Source: Desulfobulbaceae bacterium
GTDB lineage: Bacteria; Desulfobacterota; Desulfobulbia; Desulfobulbales; Desulfocapsaceae
Length of the DNA: 64,000 bases
Direction of reading: 5' to 3'
NCBI GenBank assembly: GCA_024640625.1
Contig: JAHEER010000003.1
Coordinates: forward strand, 1 to 64,000
Shown in pieces: positions 1-8,263 of this stretch. Under the pieces are notes generated by a model that searched no databases, was not told the origin of the DNA, and saw only the letters and a list, made by a program, of their open reading frames with translations. How positions within the stretch are numbered: position 1 is the stretch's first letter; every line of letters begins with the position of its first letter. Made by a program: the position numbers and the translations under genes.

Positions 1-2
1 GC

Positions 3-401
3 AGCGAACCGGACTCCACCGCTTTGGTGGTTTCCGACCGGGTCAGTCACTGTAATGTCTTTGTCGAGCTGCTGCGCAGACAGCAGATTTCTGTCGCCCT
101 GCTCACCGGCCAGATTCCCCCGGAGCAGCGCAGCCAAATCGTCGCCGACGTGCAGAACGGCAAACTTCAGGTGCTGGTGGCAACGCTGCAGCTTATCAGC
201 GAGGGGTTTGACTGTTCCGGACTCGCCAGTCTCTTCCTGACCACCCCCATTACCTTCGAAGGACGGCTGGTCCAGGTGATAGGCAGAATCCTTCGGCCCG
301 CAGCCAACAAGGTCCCGGTAGTCTATGACTACGTCGACGATCAGGTGCCGGCCCTGCGCCGTTCGGCTGCCGCCCGCCAGAAAGTTCTGCTGAAACTCTG
401 A
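3..401 (+). CDS. DEAD/DEAH-box helicase, C-terminal part (partial)
   Basis: The reading frame is open from the window edge to a TGA, so only the C-terminal helicase lobe (about 132 residues) is present. Superfamily 2 features are visible: an 'LTGQIPPEQR' stretch at the start of the second RecA-like domain, 'VATLQLISEGFDC' in the motif V position, and 'QVIGRILRP', the motif VI arginine-finger segment (QxxGRxxR). The layout resembles SSL2/COG1061-type helicases, in which the second lobe ends the protein. The substrate cannot be told from this fragment. No strong terminator follows; a GATCC-GGCC-GGATC palindrome overlaps the stop at 400-413. The promoter and leader of bipA come next on the same strand. 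Confidence 0.85.
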   Translation, partial: SEPDSTALVVSDRVSHCNVFVELLRRQQISVALLTGQIPPEQRSQIVADVQNGKLQVLVATLQLISEGFDCSGLASLFLTTPITFEGRLVQVIGRILRPAANKVPVVYDYVDDQVPALRRSAAARQKVLLKL

Positions 402-421
402 TCCGGCCGGATCCGAACTGC

Positions 422-450
422 TTTACATCTGTTCCCGCCTGGTGTATGGT
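422..450 (+). promoter_or_regulatory. candidate sigma-70 promoter for bipA
   Basis: TTTACA (422-427) and TATGGT (445-450) are separated by 17 bases, an acceptable sigma-70 arrangement, and lie about 70 bases upstream of the chosen bipA start. The -10 element is imperfect and no experimental support exists. Confidence 0.35.
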
Positions 451-517
451 GGCCCCCCTTTGTAACGGGGTTGCGAAGAATCACCCCATTGATGAGACGG
501 CCCTCGGCCGGACTGTT

Positions 518-2320
518 ATGCGCCAGGAAGATATTAGAAATGTGGCAATCATCGCCCACGTGGACCACGGTAAAACCACCCTGATTGACCAGCTGTTCCG
601 TCATTCCGGAATGTTCAGGGACAATCAGGCAGTCGCAGAGAGACTCATGGACTCGATGGATCTCGAGCGTGAGCGGGGCATTACCATCACCGCCAAGAAC
701 GGGTCTTACCGATACGGCGACGTGCACATCAACATCATTGACACCCCCGGTCATGCTGATTTCGGGGGTCAGGTGGAGCGGGTGCTGCGTATGGCCGACG
801 GGGCCCTGCTGCTGGTGGATGCCCAGGAAGGTCCGATGCCGCAGACCTATTTTGTACTGAAGAAAGCACTGGCCAACAACCTCCCGGTGATTGTGGTTAT
901 CAACAAGATTGACAAACCGGCGGCCCGCTGTGATTGGGTAGTGGATCAGGTCTTTGATCTTTTCGTCAAGCTTGAAGCACCTGACGATATTCTTGATTTT
1001 CCGGTACTCTACGCTTCCGCGAAAGAAGGCTACGCAGTGGCCGAGCCGGATCAGGAGGTAAGCGACGGGGGCTCCATGGCGCTGGTATCTGAGATGATCG
1101 TCGACCATATTCCACCGCCGTCCGGATCAAAAGATGGCGGGCTGCAGATGCAGGTCGGAACAATCGATTATTCCCCCTATCTTGGAAGATTGGGCATCGG
1201 CAAGGTGGTCAATGGCACCATGGCCTTGAACCAGCCCATCGCTGTGGCACGGAGGGACGGCTCGATCAAACCGGTACGCATCTCCAAGATATATCGATTC
1301 GAACAGGACCATAAGGTTGCGGTCGATTCCGCCAGCACCGGAGAGATCGTTGCCGTGGCGGGCATGGATGACGTGACCGTCGGTGTGACCTTCACCGATC
1401 CGGAGTCACCCCGGCCGCTGCCGCTGATTGATATCGATCCGCCGACCATTTCCATGGATTTCATCCCCAATGACTCGCCTTTTGCCGGCCGCGAGGGTAA
1501 ATATGTCACTTCTCGTCATCTCAAGGAGCGTCTGGATCGGGAAACGCTGGCCGACGTTGCCCTGCAGGTTGAACCGCTGGAGGATGGGGTGGGGTTCAAG
1601 GTATCGGGCAGGGGCGAACTCCACCTGTCGATCCTGATCGAGAAAATGCGCCGGGAAGGCTACGAGCTCCAGGTCACCCGGCCCCGGGTGATCATGCGCA
1701 GGGAGGATGGACAGCTGCTCGAGCCCTACGAGAAGTTAACCGTCGATGTCGATGAAACGGTGCAGGGACCGGTCATTGAGCGGTTGGGTAAGCTCAAGGG
1801 CCAGCTCGAGGAGATGAGCCAGAGCCACGGTATGACCCGGATGGTTTTCAATATCCCCACCCGGGGCCTGCTCGGCTATCGCCCCCGGTTCATGACCGAC
1901 ACCAAAGGCATGGGCACCATGAGCTATGTATTCGAGGGCTACGGCCCGCATGCCGGGGAGATTGCCAACCGCATCAACGGCGTGCTGTCGGTGAAGCAGG
2001 GATGCACCTCGGTGGCCTACGCCTTGTTCAATCTCCAGGACCGTGGTACGCTTTTCATTGAACCGGGGGTTGATCTTTACGCCGGACAGATTATAGGTGA
2101 GAACTGCCGGTCAGGTGATTTGGTAGTCAATCCGGCTAAAGGCAAGAAACTGACCAACGTCAGGGCCGCCGGTTCGGATGAGGCGGTGATCCTGACCCCG
2201 CCGACCGTCCTGAGTCTCGAGGATTGCCTGTCATTCATCAACGACGATGAGTTGGTGGAGGTCACTCCGGCATCGATCAGGCTGCGCAAACGGGCCGCTT
2301 CTAAGCAAGCGGGAAGATGA
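518..2320 (+). CDS. typA: translational GTPase TypA/BipA
   Basis: Ribosome-associated translational GTPase of the elongation-factor family, used for 50S assembly and stress or cold adaptation. The 600-residue product has the G1 P-loop 'AHVDHGKTT' (residues 13-21), switch region 'RERGITI', G3 'DTPGHADFGG', G4 'NKID', EF-Tu-like domain 2, EF-G-like domains III and V, and the BipA-specific C-terminal domain. Length and order match the family. The frame is open upstream to 446, but the ATG at 518 gives the conserved 'MRQEDIRNVAIIAHVDHGK' N-terminus, so that start is preferred. The stop is one base from the ATG of a tiny downstream ORF, which implies translational coupling. Confidence 0.97.
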   Translation: MRQEDIRNVAIIAHVDHGKTTLIDQLFRHSGMFRDNQAVAERLMDSMDLERERGITITAKNGSYRYGDVHINIIDTPGHADFGGQVERVLRMADGALLLVDAQEGPMPQTYFVLKKALANNLPVIVVINKIDKPAARCDWVVDQVFDLFVKLEAPDDILDFPVLYASAKEGYAVAEPDQEVSDGGSMALVSEMIVDHIPPPSGSKDGGLQMQVGTIDYSPYLGRLGIGKVVNGTMALNQPIAVARRDGSIKPVRISKIYRFEQDHKVAVDSASTGEIVAVAGMDDVTVGVTFTDPESPRPLPLIDIDPPTISMDFIPNDSPFAGREGKYVTSRHLKERLDRETLADVALQVEPLEDGVGFKVSGRGELHLSILIEKMRREGYELQVTRPRVIMRREDGQLLEPYEKLTVDVDETVQGPVIERLGKLKGQLEEMSQSHGMTRMVFNIPTRGLLGYRPRFMTDTKGMGTMSYVFEGYGPHAGEIANRINGVLSVKQGCTSVAYALFNLQDRGTLFIEPGVDLYAGQIIGENCRSGDLVVNPAKGKKLTNVRAAGSDEAVILTPPTVLSLEDCLSFINDDELVEVTPASIRLRKRAASKQAGR

Positions 2321-2321
2321 G

Positions 2322-2483
2322 ATGAAAACTATTGTAATCCTTATAATCTCCGTGCTGGCCGGACTGAGCGTGTTCGGCTTGATCGCCAAAAGATACGGCA
2401 GCGACTGCATCCCCTGACTGCTGCTCTACTCCTCCGTGGGCACGGGGGCCGTGGTCTTCTGGGCACTCAACACACTGCTTTAA
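2322..2483 (+). CDS. possible 53-residue membrane selenoprotein (in-frame TGA, CxxU)
   Basis: This ORF starts one base after the bipA stop. It reads 31 codons to a TGA (2415-2417), then continues in frame for 21 more codons to a TAA. Both halves look like transmembrane helices, 'MKTIVILIISVLAGLSVFGL' before and 'LLLYSSVGTGAVVFWALNT' after, joined by a short loop 'KRYGSDCIP'. If the TGA is selenocysteine it makes a C29-x-x-U32 redox motif. Downstream, 2431-2437 can pair with 2442-2448 around the loop GGGC (2438-2441), a G-loop hairpin about 20 bases past the TGA, as bacterial SECIS elements have. The alternatives are a 31-residue peptide or a decayed gene. Coupling to bipA supports translation of at least the first half. 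Confidence 0.42.
2431..2448 (+). promoter_or_regulatory. SECIS-like hairpin after in-frame TGA
   Basis: A seven-base-pair stem (CCTCCGT with ACGGGGG, one G-U pair) encloses the tetraloop GGGC. It begins 13 bases and its loop 20 bases after the TGA at 2415. Bacterial SECIS elements sit inside the coding region directly downstream of the UGA and expose a G in a small apical loop. The fit is by eye; GC-rich DNA forms such hairpins by chance fairly often. Confidence 0.35.
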
Positions 2484-2634
2484 TCATACCCCACTGCCTA
2501 CAGGCCATCCCACCAGGCACTGTTACCTGCCAGAGGATGGGGATCCGATTCCTGTTGTCTACTCTCTTGGCCGCGCCTCCTCGGGTCGTGGTAGGGTGAA
2601 CTTGTGTCGCCAGGCAGAGAACGGGCTGCTGCGC

Positions 2635-3054
2635 CTATCTGCAGCTCGAGAAGTAGTCATCCAGGATCCTGGCGTGGTCAAAGGCCAGTTCCGGCAGCTC
2701 CTCTCTGGAAAACAATGCCGCCCTGGCGGCATCGTCGGCCCCCTTCGGTACCCCCTCTCCTTTGGCGATATAAACCGTTGACGCGGTGTGCATCCGAGCA
2801 TCGCGCCCTGGATCTGAATAGGTCCTGAACTGGCGCAGGTCGGTGACGGCTATCCCGGTTTCTTCAAGCGCTTCCCGCACGGCCGCCTGCTCGAACGATT
2901 CACCATAGTCGACAAAGCCGCCGGGCAGCGCCCAGCCGGGGGGAGGGAATTTGCGCTCGATGAGCACGATTCGAGCGCCTATTTCAATGATGACATCCAC
3001 CGTCGGCACCGGGTTTCTGGGCTGGATGGTCTTGTTGCAGTGGGGGCAGTTCAT
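2635..3054 (-). CDS. Nudix hydrolase with N-terminal zinc-ribbon motif
   Basis: Pyrophosphohydrolase of the Nudix superfamily; substrates are typically nucleoside diphosphates linked to another moiety. The 139-residue product begins 'MNCPHCNK', a CxxC knuckle as in Nudix proteins with an N-terminal zinc ribbon, and carries a full Nudix box, '[20 protein letters not shown]' followed by TG (GX5EX7REUXEEXGU). No second CxxC is present, so metal binding at the N-terminus is uncertain. The gene follows the HAD gene with nine bases between them, and the OB-fold gene lies just upstream, so the three are probably cotranscribed. The exact substrate is not predictable. Confidence 0.92.
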   Translation of the reverse strand: MNCPHCNKTIQPRNPVPTVDVIIEIGARIVLIERKFPPPGWALPGGFVDYGESFEQAAVREALEETGIAVTDLRQFRTYSDPGRDARMHTASTVYIAKGEGVPKGADDAARAALFSREELPELAFDHARILDDYFSSCR

Positions 3055-3063
3055 CTCGATGAC

Positions 3064-3651
3064 TCAGTTGAAATCGATCAGATCCAGTATTTCCCTCCAG
3101 CTGTTCACCGAGGGCAGATCGTGGCGATCACTGTTCCAGGGTTGGGCGAAGACCAGTGGTTTGAGCCCCGACTCGGCCAGCATCAGACAGGTTGTGAGCC
3201 GGTCATCGACGAAATAGAGGATGTTGTGCTGCCTGATAAAGCGCTCTTTGTCATCGTGGTGCCCTGATGACACTAGCTTGATGCGCTCGGCTTCTACGCC
3301 GCAATGCAGCCGCAGCCAGTCTGTAACCGGGCCTAATTCAGGCCGGGCGGTGATTATCGTAACCGGAGAATGACGGCTCAGTTGCTTGAGCGACTCGACG
3401 GCGCCGGCGATAGGCCTCAGTTCGGTGCCGATGGAATCACGCAGGATATCAGCGAAGATTTGCTCGATGGTGGAGCGCTCCATGTTCAGACATTGCTCGA
3501 CCTGGAAGCTGCTGATCTGCTCGAGTTTCAGACCGCAATGCCCGTATTTGGTGCAGGCCAGCCTGATGAACGCCTCGCCGATATCGGCGATGACCCCGTC
3601 GAAGTCAAAGCCGATGTGTTCGGGGGCTATTTGAGGTGCTGGACCGGCCAT
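3064..3651 (-). CDS. HAD-like hydrolase, 5'-nucleotidase type
   Basis: Haloacid dehalogenase superfamily phosphatase, 195 residues. Motif I is 'GFDFDGVIAD' near residue 14, with the nucleophile and acid/base aspartates DxD. Motif II is 'TIITARPE', motif III a lysine in the 'DDKER' area, and motif IV 'YFVDDR'. The layout resembles the 5'(3')-deoxyribonucleotidase/NT5C-like group, so a nucleotide or small phosphate ester is the likely substrate, which fits the neighbouring Nudix gene. It starts six bases after the OB-fold gene stops and is nine bases from the Nudix start, an operon arrangement. A degraded stretch similar to its middle section lies at about 8300-8430. Confidence 0.85.
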   Translation of the reverse strand: MAGPAPQIAPEHIGFDFDGVIADIGEAFIRLACTKYGHCGLKLEQISSFQVEQCLNMERSTIEQIFADILRDSIGTELRPIAGAVESLKQLSRHSPVTIITARPELGPVTDWLRLHCGVEAERIKLVSSGHHDDKERFIRQHNILYFVDDRLTTCLMLAESGLKPLVFAQPWNSDRHDLPSVNSWREILDLIDFN

Positions 3652-3657
3652 GCCCGA

Positions 3658-4476
3658 CTATTGCGTGACGATCGTGCTGTCCTCGACGAGGACCACATAT
3701 TTGTAGCCGGCACCAAAATCCTTGTCAGCTGCCACCACCCCTTCGATGGTGATCACCTTCGGCCCGCTGAGCTGTTCGGTGGTGGTAACAACCAGATCGT
3801 GGGTGTTCTGCATCGGATCACCCGAGCCGTCCTGGAGATGCAGCCAGTTGCGGCCCATTATATTGGCATTGTATTTCACCACCTGTCCTCTGACGCGCAC
3901 TTTCTTGCCGTCCAGATCCTTGGCCCGCTCGAAAATCTCGGCCACGGTGAAACTGTTTTCTCCCTCGGCTTTTTCAACCTCTGTTTCAGAAAATGGGGCG
4001 ACGGCGCCCATACTGCCGGCGCTGCCCTGCTGCGGCTCGATTGGCGCCGCGGCGCCGGTGCTGGCCTGGCGTTCCGCCTCAACCGCTGCGGCGAACGAAT
4101 CGTCGGCGGAATCTTGTGGCGCTGCTGATTGTCCATGCGGACTCATTGGTGCAGCACCGACCAGACCCGGAGAAAAGATAATCGATTCAAAGGTGCGATC
4201 GAACGAGTTGGAGTGAAAATTCTTCATTTCCATACCCTCGAGGGCTGAGACTGTATCGCCTTGGCTCACTTTCGATTGCGGGATTGCTATCCAGACCTGC
4301 GTATCCCCGGTATCCAAATTCATGTAGGTGTAGCCGGCGGCATCCATGGTTTCCAGAATGGTACCTGATATTTCCGCAGCAAGGATCTTGTGCGGTATGA
4401 CGAAGAGCAGGCTCAGGGCGATAAAAAGCGCGGCAAGGCGGCCGCTAGAAACGGGTTTTACGAGGTGCGGGACCAT
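3658..4476 (-). CDS. periplasmic protein with C-terminal OB-fold nucleic-acid-binding-like domain
   Basis: A 272-residue exported protein. The N-terminus has a basic start, a hydrophobic core 'ALFIALSLLFVI' and an Ala-rich cleavage region, so a signal peptide of about 34 residues is likely. Residues about 35-95 form a beta-rich domain ('TYMNLDTGDTQVWIAIP'), followed by an Ala/Pro/Ser/Gln-rich linker. The C-terminal part 'GKKVRVRGQVVKYNANIMG' with 'NWLHLQDGSG' is typical of small OB-fold proteins annotated as DNA-binding in deltaproteobacteria and of NrfJ-like periplasmic proteins. Its ligand is unknown; a periplasmic location argues against a DNA role. It is the first gene of the OB - HAD - Nudix group. 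Confidence 0.75.
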   Translation of the reverse strand: MVPHLVKPVSSGRLAALFIALSLLFVIPHKILAAEISGTILETMDAAGYTYMNLDTGDTQVWIAIPQSKVSQGDTVSALEGMEMKNFHSNSFDRTFESIIFSPGLVGAAPMSPHGQSAAPQDSADDSFAAAVEAERQASTGAAAPIEPQQGSAGSMGAVAPFSETEVEKAEGENSFTVAEIFERAKDLDGKKVRVRGQVVKYNANIMGRNWLHLQDGSGDPMQNTHDLVVTTTEQLSGPKVITIEGVVAADKDFGAGYKYVVLVEDSTIVTQ

Positions 4477-4546
4477 GGAACATCTCCTTGGAAATTGTGC
4501 TCAATGTGAACAGTGCGTCGTGATCCAGACGTTGAGCAAGGATAAA

Positions 4547-5083
4547 TCAATCAACCGGTTTTGCAAGCAGTTTGCGCAAATACTCATCCAGGTACGAGGC
4601 CCATAAGCGGTAGCCGAGGTTGCTCAGGTGAACGCCGTCGAAATCGAAGAGTTCGTCGAAACTGTTTTCAAAGGGGCTGCAGAGGTCGAAAAAGTGGCAG
4701 CCGTGTTCTTCACAGATGAAGGTCAATTGCTGGTTGGCTGCGTGGACGACGTCGATGAGACCGGGTATTTCATAGGGCAGCAGGCTGGTGATCACTATTT
4801 CCGAATTGTGGCAGCTGGCGCGGAGCAGGGTGATAATGCGGGCCAGCAGGTCCACGAATCCGAGGTCGCCGAAGACGATGTCGTTGGTGCCGCTCATAAT
4901 GACGATACCATCCGGTGTGCCAGCCGGCAGGCGGAGAGGAAGGCGATTCAGGAGCCCCTCGGTGCGTTCGCCCGGGATGCCGCTGCTGATGACCCGATAC
5001 CCAGGCAGCCGCCGGTGCCACTCGCCGTAGTCAATCAGGGAGTCGCCCAGCATCAGCAGCAGCGGTTTGTCATTATCCATCAT
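4547..5083 (-). CDS. SGNH/GDSL-type hydrolase
   Basis: Esterase-like protein of the SGNH superfamily, 178 residues. Block I is 'LMLGDSLIDYG' near residue 10 with the nucleophile Ser, block II carries Gly ('SSGIPGERT'), block III 'MSGTNDI' supplies the oxyanion Asn, and block V 'DGVHLSNLGY' supplies the catalytic Asp and His. There is no signal peptide, so it should act in the cytoplasm, possibly as a lysophospholipase, acyl-esterase or carbohydrate deacetylase. It lies 20 bases downstream of glgX on the same strand, but a functional link to glycogen is only an inference. Confidence 0.88.
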   Translation of the reverse strand: MMDNDKPLLLMLGDSLIDYGEWHRRLPGYRVISSGIPGERTEGLLNRLPLRLPAGTPDGIVIMSGTNDIVFGDLGFVDLLARIITLLRASCHNSEIVITSLLPYEIPGLIDVVHAANQQLTFICEEHGCHFFDLCSPFENSFDELFDFDGVHLSNLGYRLWASYLDEYLRKLLAKPVD

Positions 5084-5103
5084 CTGGCAACCTGCAAGAA
5101 GTG

Positions 5104-7203
5104 CTATGGGGTGGTCGGATCGGCCGACTGCAGGACTACAAGAGCCATGGGTTCGACCCGATAGCCGGATCCGGCCGGTACCGTCTGAGCATCAGCTCTG
5201 TCGACGAAGTCGTCCGGACTGTTTAAAGCCGTATCGATGAGGCGCAGCCAGGGGCTATCCTGGCCGGAAGGGACGTCAGGTACAATAAAAGTTTTACGAG
5301 TCTGGCGCCGACCGTTCACCATGATGAAAAAACTCGGTTCAGAACCGTCAGCCGCGCTTTTTCCGTTGAGAATAAATCCCAGCTCTCGACATTCCGGTGA
5401 CCAGTCTTCCGTGCCCGGGATCATGGACTGCCAGACGATATCCCGATCTTCGAGTGGCGCCTGCGCAGGATAGTGGCTGAAAAATCGATCACGCCTGAAG
5501 AGTGTATGACTTTTGTACATATCGATACATTTCTTCACAAAACGCAGCAGATCCGCATTGGACTCCAGCAGGCGCCAGTCGAGCCAGTTTATCTCGTTGT
5601 CCTGGCACCAGGTATTGTTGTTGCCCCCCTGGCTTCGACCCAGTTCATCTCCCGCGCAGATCATTGGAATTCCCTGAGAAAACAGGAGCAGAACGATGAG
5701 CGACCGCATTCTTCTGCGCCGCAGCCGCTCAAAGCGAGCTGCCGCAGGGGCTCCTTCGAAGCCGCTGTTCCAGCTCAGGTTGTGGTTCTCCCCATCATTG
5801 TTCTGCTCGCCGTTTTCGTGGTTGTGCTTGTGATTGTAGCTGACCAGGTCGTAGAGGGTGAAGCCGTCATGGCAGGTAACGAAATTGATCGAATTCAGCG
5901 GTCCGCGGCCGTCGTCCTGGTAGAGATCCGAGCTGCCGGCAATCCTGGTGGCCAGCCGATGTACCGAGTCGGGATGACCCGACATGAAGAGGCGCACATC
6001 ATCTCGGAATTTCCCGTTCCATTCCATCCAGCGGCGGTTGGTTGAAAAGGAACCGACCTGATAGAGCCCCGCCGCGTCCCAGGCCTCGGCGATGATCTTG
6101 CAATCCCTGAGGAGCGGATCCTGGGCGATCATCTCGATCAGCGGGGCGTTTTCCACGGGAGCGCCCGAGGTGTCCCTGCTGAAGATGGCCGCCAGGTCGA
6201 ACCTGAAACCGTCGAGGTGAAATTCCTGCACCAGGTAGCGCAAGGAATCGAGGATCATGGTGCTGACCACCGGGTGGTTGCAGTTCACCGTATTGCCGCA
6301 GCCGGTGTAGTTCAGATAATCGGATCCCTGCTCGTCGATGAGGTAGTAGACCGCGTTGTCAATGGCCCTGAAACCTGTGGTGGTGCCTTCGAGGTCGCTT
6401 TCCCCGGTGTGGTTGAAGACCAGGTCGAGAATCACTTCGATGCCGGCCTGGTGCAGGCTGCGAACCATGGTCTTGAATTCGTTGAGCGCTTCAGCGGGTG
6501 TGGAGGCAAGCCCGGAGCGCAGGGCGAAAAAGGAAAGGGGATTATAGCCCCAGTAGTTTAACAGCAGTTCACCGGTCTCCGGGTGGCTGAATTTGTTGTC
6601 GGTCTCATCCCATTCGGTGACCGGCAGCAGCTCCACCGCGGTTATTCCCAGTTCTTTGAGGTACTCTATCTTCTCCGTGACACCGCTGAAAGTGCCGGGT
6701 GCGGCGACACCTGAACTGGGGTGCCGGGTGAATCCTCTGACGTGAAGTTCATAGATGATCGTTTCCGAGGCTGGAATACGCAGGGGACGGTCTCCCTGCC
6801 AGTCGAAATCCAGCCCCTCTGCAGCCAGGCAGATCGGTTCCCTGCCTGCCTCCGAGCTGAGCGCCCAGCTGCGGGGTTTATGCAGCCGGCAATAGGGATC
6901 TATGGCAATGACCCTTTCGGTGGCAGCCGGAAAGCTTGGCTGCGCGTGATCGGTCTCGACCCGATAGCCGTAATAAACCGCTCTGCCATCAGTGTGCAGG
7001 AACAGATGCCAGATATCTCCGGTTTTATTAACGTGCGGATCCAGTTCGATCTCCAGCTGATGGTCGGAGTCCAGGTAGCTGAAGACCAGGGTAACCGAAC
7101 GGCCATGCCGTGAGAAAAGGGCAAAATTAATTCCTTGTGCACTCCAGCTTGGGCCCAGGGGCAGCGGCCGGCCCGCTTCTGTTTTTGGTGCCCGTTCGTC
7201 CAT
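5104..7203 (-). CDS. glgX: glycogen debranching enzyme (isoamylase type)
   Basis: Alpha-1,6-glucosidase that removes short branches left by glycogen phosphorylase, acting in the cytoplasm. The product (about 699 residues from this ATG) has the N-terminal CBM48/isoamylase beta-sandwich ('GINFALFSRHGRSVTLVFSY'), then a GH13 barrel with 'DLVFNHTGE', the nucleophile region 'DGFRFDLAAIF', the acid/base 'IIAEAWDAAG' and the transition-state Asp in 'TCHDGFTLYDLVSYN'. The frame is open to a GTG at 7260, but the ATG at 7203 starts directly before the conserved region and is preferred, although no clear Shine-Dalgarno precedes it. A Fur-box-like palindrome lies nine bases upstream. No other glycogen genes are nearby. 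Confidence 0.95.
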   Translation of the reverse strand: MDERAPKTEAGRPLPLGPSWSAQGINFALFSRHGRSVTLVFSYLDSDHQLEIELDPHVNKTGDIWHLFLHTDGRAVYYGYRVETDHAQPSFPAATERVIAIDPYCRLHKPRSWALSSEAGREPICLAAEGLDFDWQGDRPLRIPASETIIYELHVRGFTRHPSSGVAAPGTFSGVTEKIEYLKELGITAVELLPVTEWDETDNKFSHPETGELLLNYWGYNPLSFFALRSGLASTPAEALNEFKTMVRSLHQAGIEVILDLVFNHTGESDLEGTTTGFRAIDNAVYYLIDEQGSDYLNYTGCGNTVNCNHPVVSTMILDSLRYLVQEFHLDGFRFDLAAIFSRDTSGAPVENAPLIEMIAQDPLLRDCKIIAEAWDAAGLYQVGSFSTNRRWMEWNGKFRDDVRLFMSGHPDSVHRLATRIAGSSDLYQDDGRGPLNSINFVTCHDGFTLYDLVSYNHKHNHENGEQNNDGENHNLSWNSGFEGAPAAARFERLRRRRMRSLIVLLLFSQGIPMICAGDELGRSQGGNNNTWCQDNEINWLDWRLLESNADLLRFVKKCIDMYKSHTLFRRDRFFSHYPAQAPLEDRDIVWQSMIPGTEDWSPECRELGFILNGKSAADGSEPSFFIMVNGRRQTRKTFIVPDVPSGQDSPWLRLIDTALNSPDDFVDRADAQTVPAGSGYRVEPMALVVLQSADPTTP

Positions 7204-7211
7204 GGACAAAA

Positions 7212-7226
7212 TGAGAATGATTCTTA
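7212..7226 (-). promoter_or_regulatory. Fur-box-like palindrome before glgX
   Basis: The minus-strand sequence TAAGAATCATTCTCA matches the 7-1-7 Fur core (TGATAATnATTATCA) at 12 of the 14 fixed positions. It sits between the glgX start and the divergent DUF1566 gene. Iron control of glgX would be unusual, so this may be chance. Confidence 0.25.
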
Positions 7227-7327
7227 TAATCGAGTGAATTAGTTTAAAAGATTGTAACACATATATGGTGGTTAGCCAGGTTTAGCACCTGAAAAATAAT
7301 AGACCAAGACAGTGTGAGGGATACACC

Positions 7328-8263
7328 ATGGGCATGTATCATAAAATCCAGGTTGGCGATAAGACGATAAATCAGATCGACTGGGAAATGACTCCCGAGA
7401 TGACGTTCGGCACCTACGAATCATGGGGTGGCCGTGAGCGGGTCCGCAACAACGCAGAGCGTATTTACTACTTTTTCATCGATAACTGGGGTGAAAAGCC
7501 GAAACTTTGCTTGATGGAGCGCGGCGTCAAACACGCCAGGATCATCGCCGAGATCCAGGCACCCGCCGAGTTGGTCTCCTCCTGTGTGGACAGCCAGGGT
7601 GAGGTGGCCTTTTACGATCAGAGCTTTGCCATTAATGAGCAGATTCAAACCTGGCTCATCGATCACGTGCTCGACGACGGCGACAGCAGCCTGGTGACAC
7701 CGCTCATCGAACGTGTCTCCCACGAAGATATGGGTCCCAAACTGCCTGTCTGGGACGGCAATAAGGACGGCTTTGAGCCAATAGTGCTGCCTTCTGCAAA
7801 CCCAGATCTTTCCGATGACGAGGTGCGGGAGATCGTGATCAGCCACGGCTTCACCGATGGCGAGCTGAATCCATCAGGCGCCTTTGTCAATCGTCTCTAT
7901 CTCCACGGCCAGCATCTCATCGTCGATCTTATGACCGGTCTGATGTGGCAGCGGGGGGGGCTTGACATTACCTCGATCAGGTCGATGAAAAAGAAAATAG
8001 ATGAGCTCAACCGTGAGGGGCTTCATGGCTATAACGACTGGCGCCTGCCCTCGGTCGAGGAGGCCATGTCGCTGATGGAAGCGAGCCCCAATGACAAAGA
8101 TATCCACCTCAATCCCAATTTCTCCAGGGAGCAGCCCTTTATCTTTACTTCGGCCCAGCGCACCCCCGGCGGGTACTGGTTCGTCGATTACAAGCACGGC
8201 AGACTGTTCTGGTCCTCGGGTACGATCCCGGGGGGCTTCGGCAGGCTGTGCCGGACCATTTAG
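7328..8263 (+). CDS. DUF1566 (Lcl C-terminal) domain protein
   Basis: A 311-residue protein with no signal peptide or TM helix. Its C-terminal third is a DUF1566/Lcl_C domain, a C-type-lectin-like fold often found with FGE-sulfatase-type modules: 'VDLMTGLMWQRGG', 'GYNDWRLPSVEEAMSLME', 'YWFVDYKHGR' and the closing 'GGFGRLCRTI'. The N-terminal 180 residues contain 'WEMTPEMTFGTYESWGG' and 'IYYFFIDNW' and are not recognised. The role is unknown; family members are often secreted adhesin-like proteins, which this one does not appear to be. It is preceded by 'GTGAGGGATACACC', a reasonable ribosome-binding region, and stands alone, divergent from glgX. Confidence 0.8.
   Translation: MGMYHKIQVGDKTINQIDWEMTPEMTFGTYESWGGRERVRNNAERIYYFFIDNWGEKPKLCLMERGVKHARIIAEIQAPAELVSSCVDSQGEVAFYDQSFAINEQIQTWLIDHVLDDGDSSLVTPLIERVSHEDMGPKLPVWDGNKDGFEPIVLPSANPDLSDDEVREIVISHGFTDGELNPSGAFVNRLYLHGQHLIVDLMTGLMWQRGGLDITSIRSMKKKIDELNREGLHGYNDWRLPSVEEAMSLMEASPNDKDIHLNPNFSREQPFIFTSAQRTPGGYWFVDYKHGRLFWSSGTIPGGFGRLCRTI

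Noticed and set aside
400-413. GATCCGGCCGGATC palindrome as a terminator for the helicase
   Set aside because: Only five pairs around a four-base loop and no T-run.
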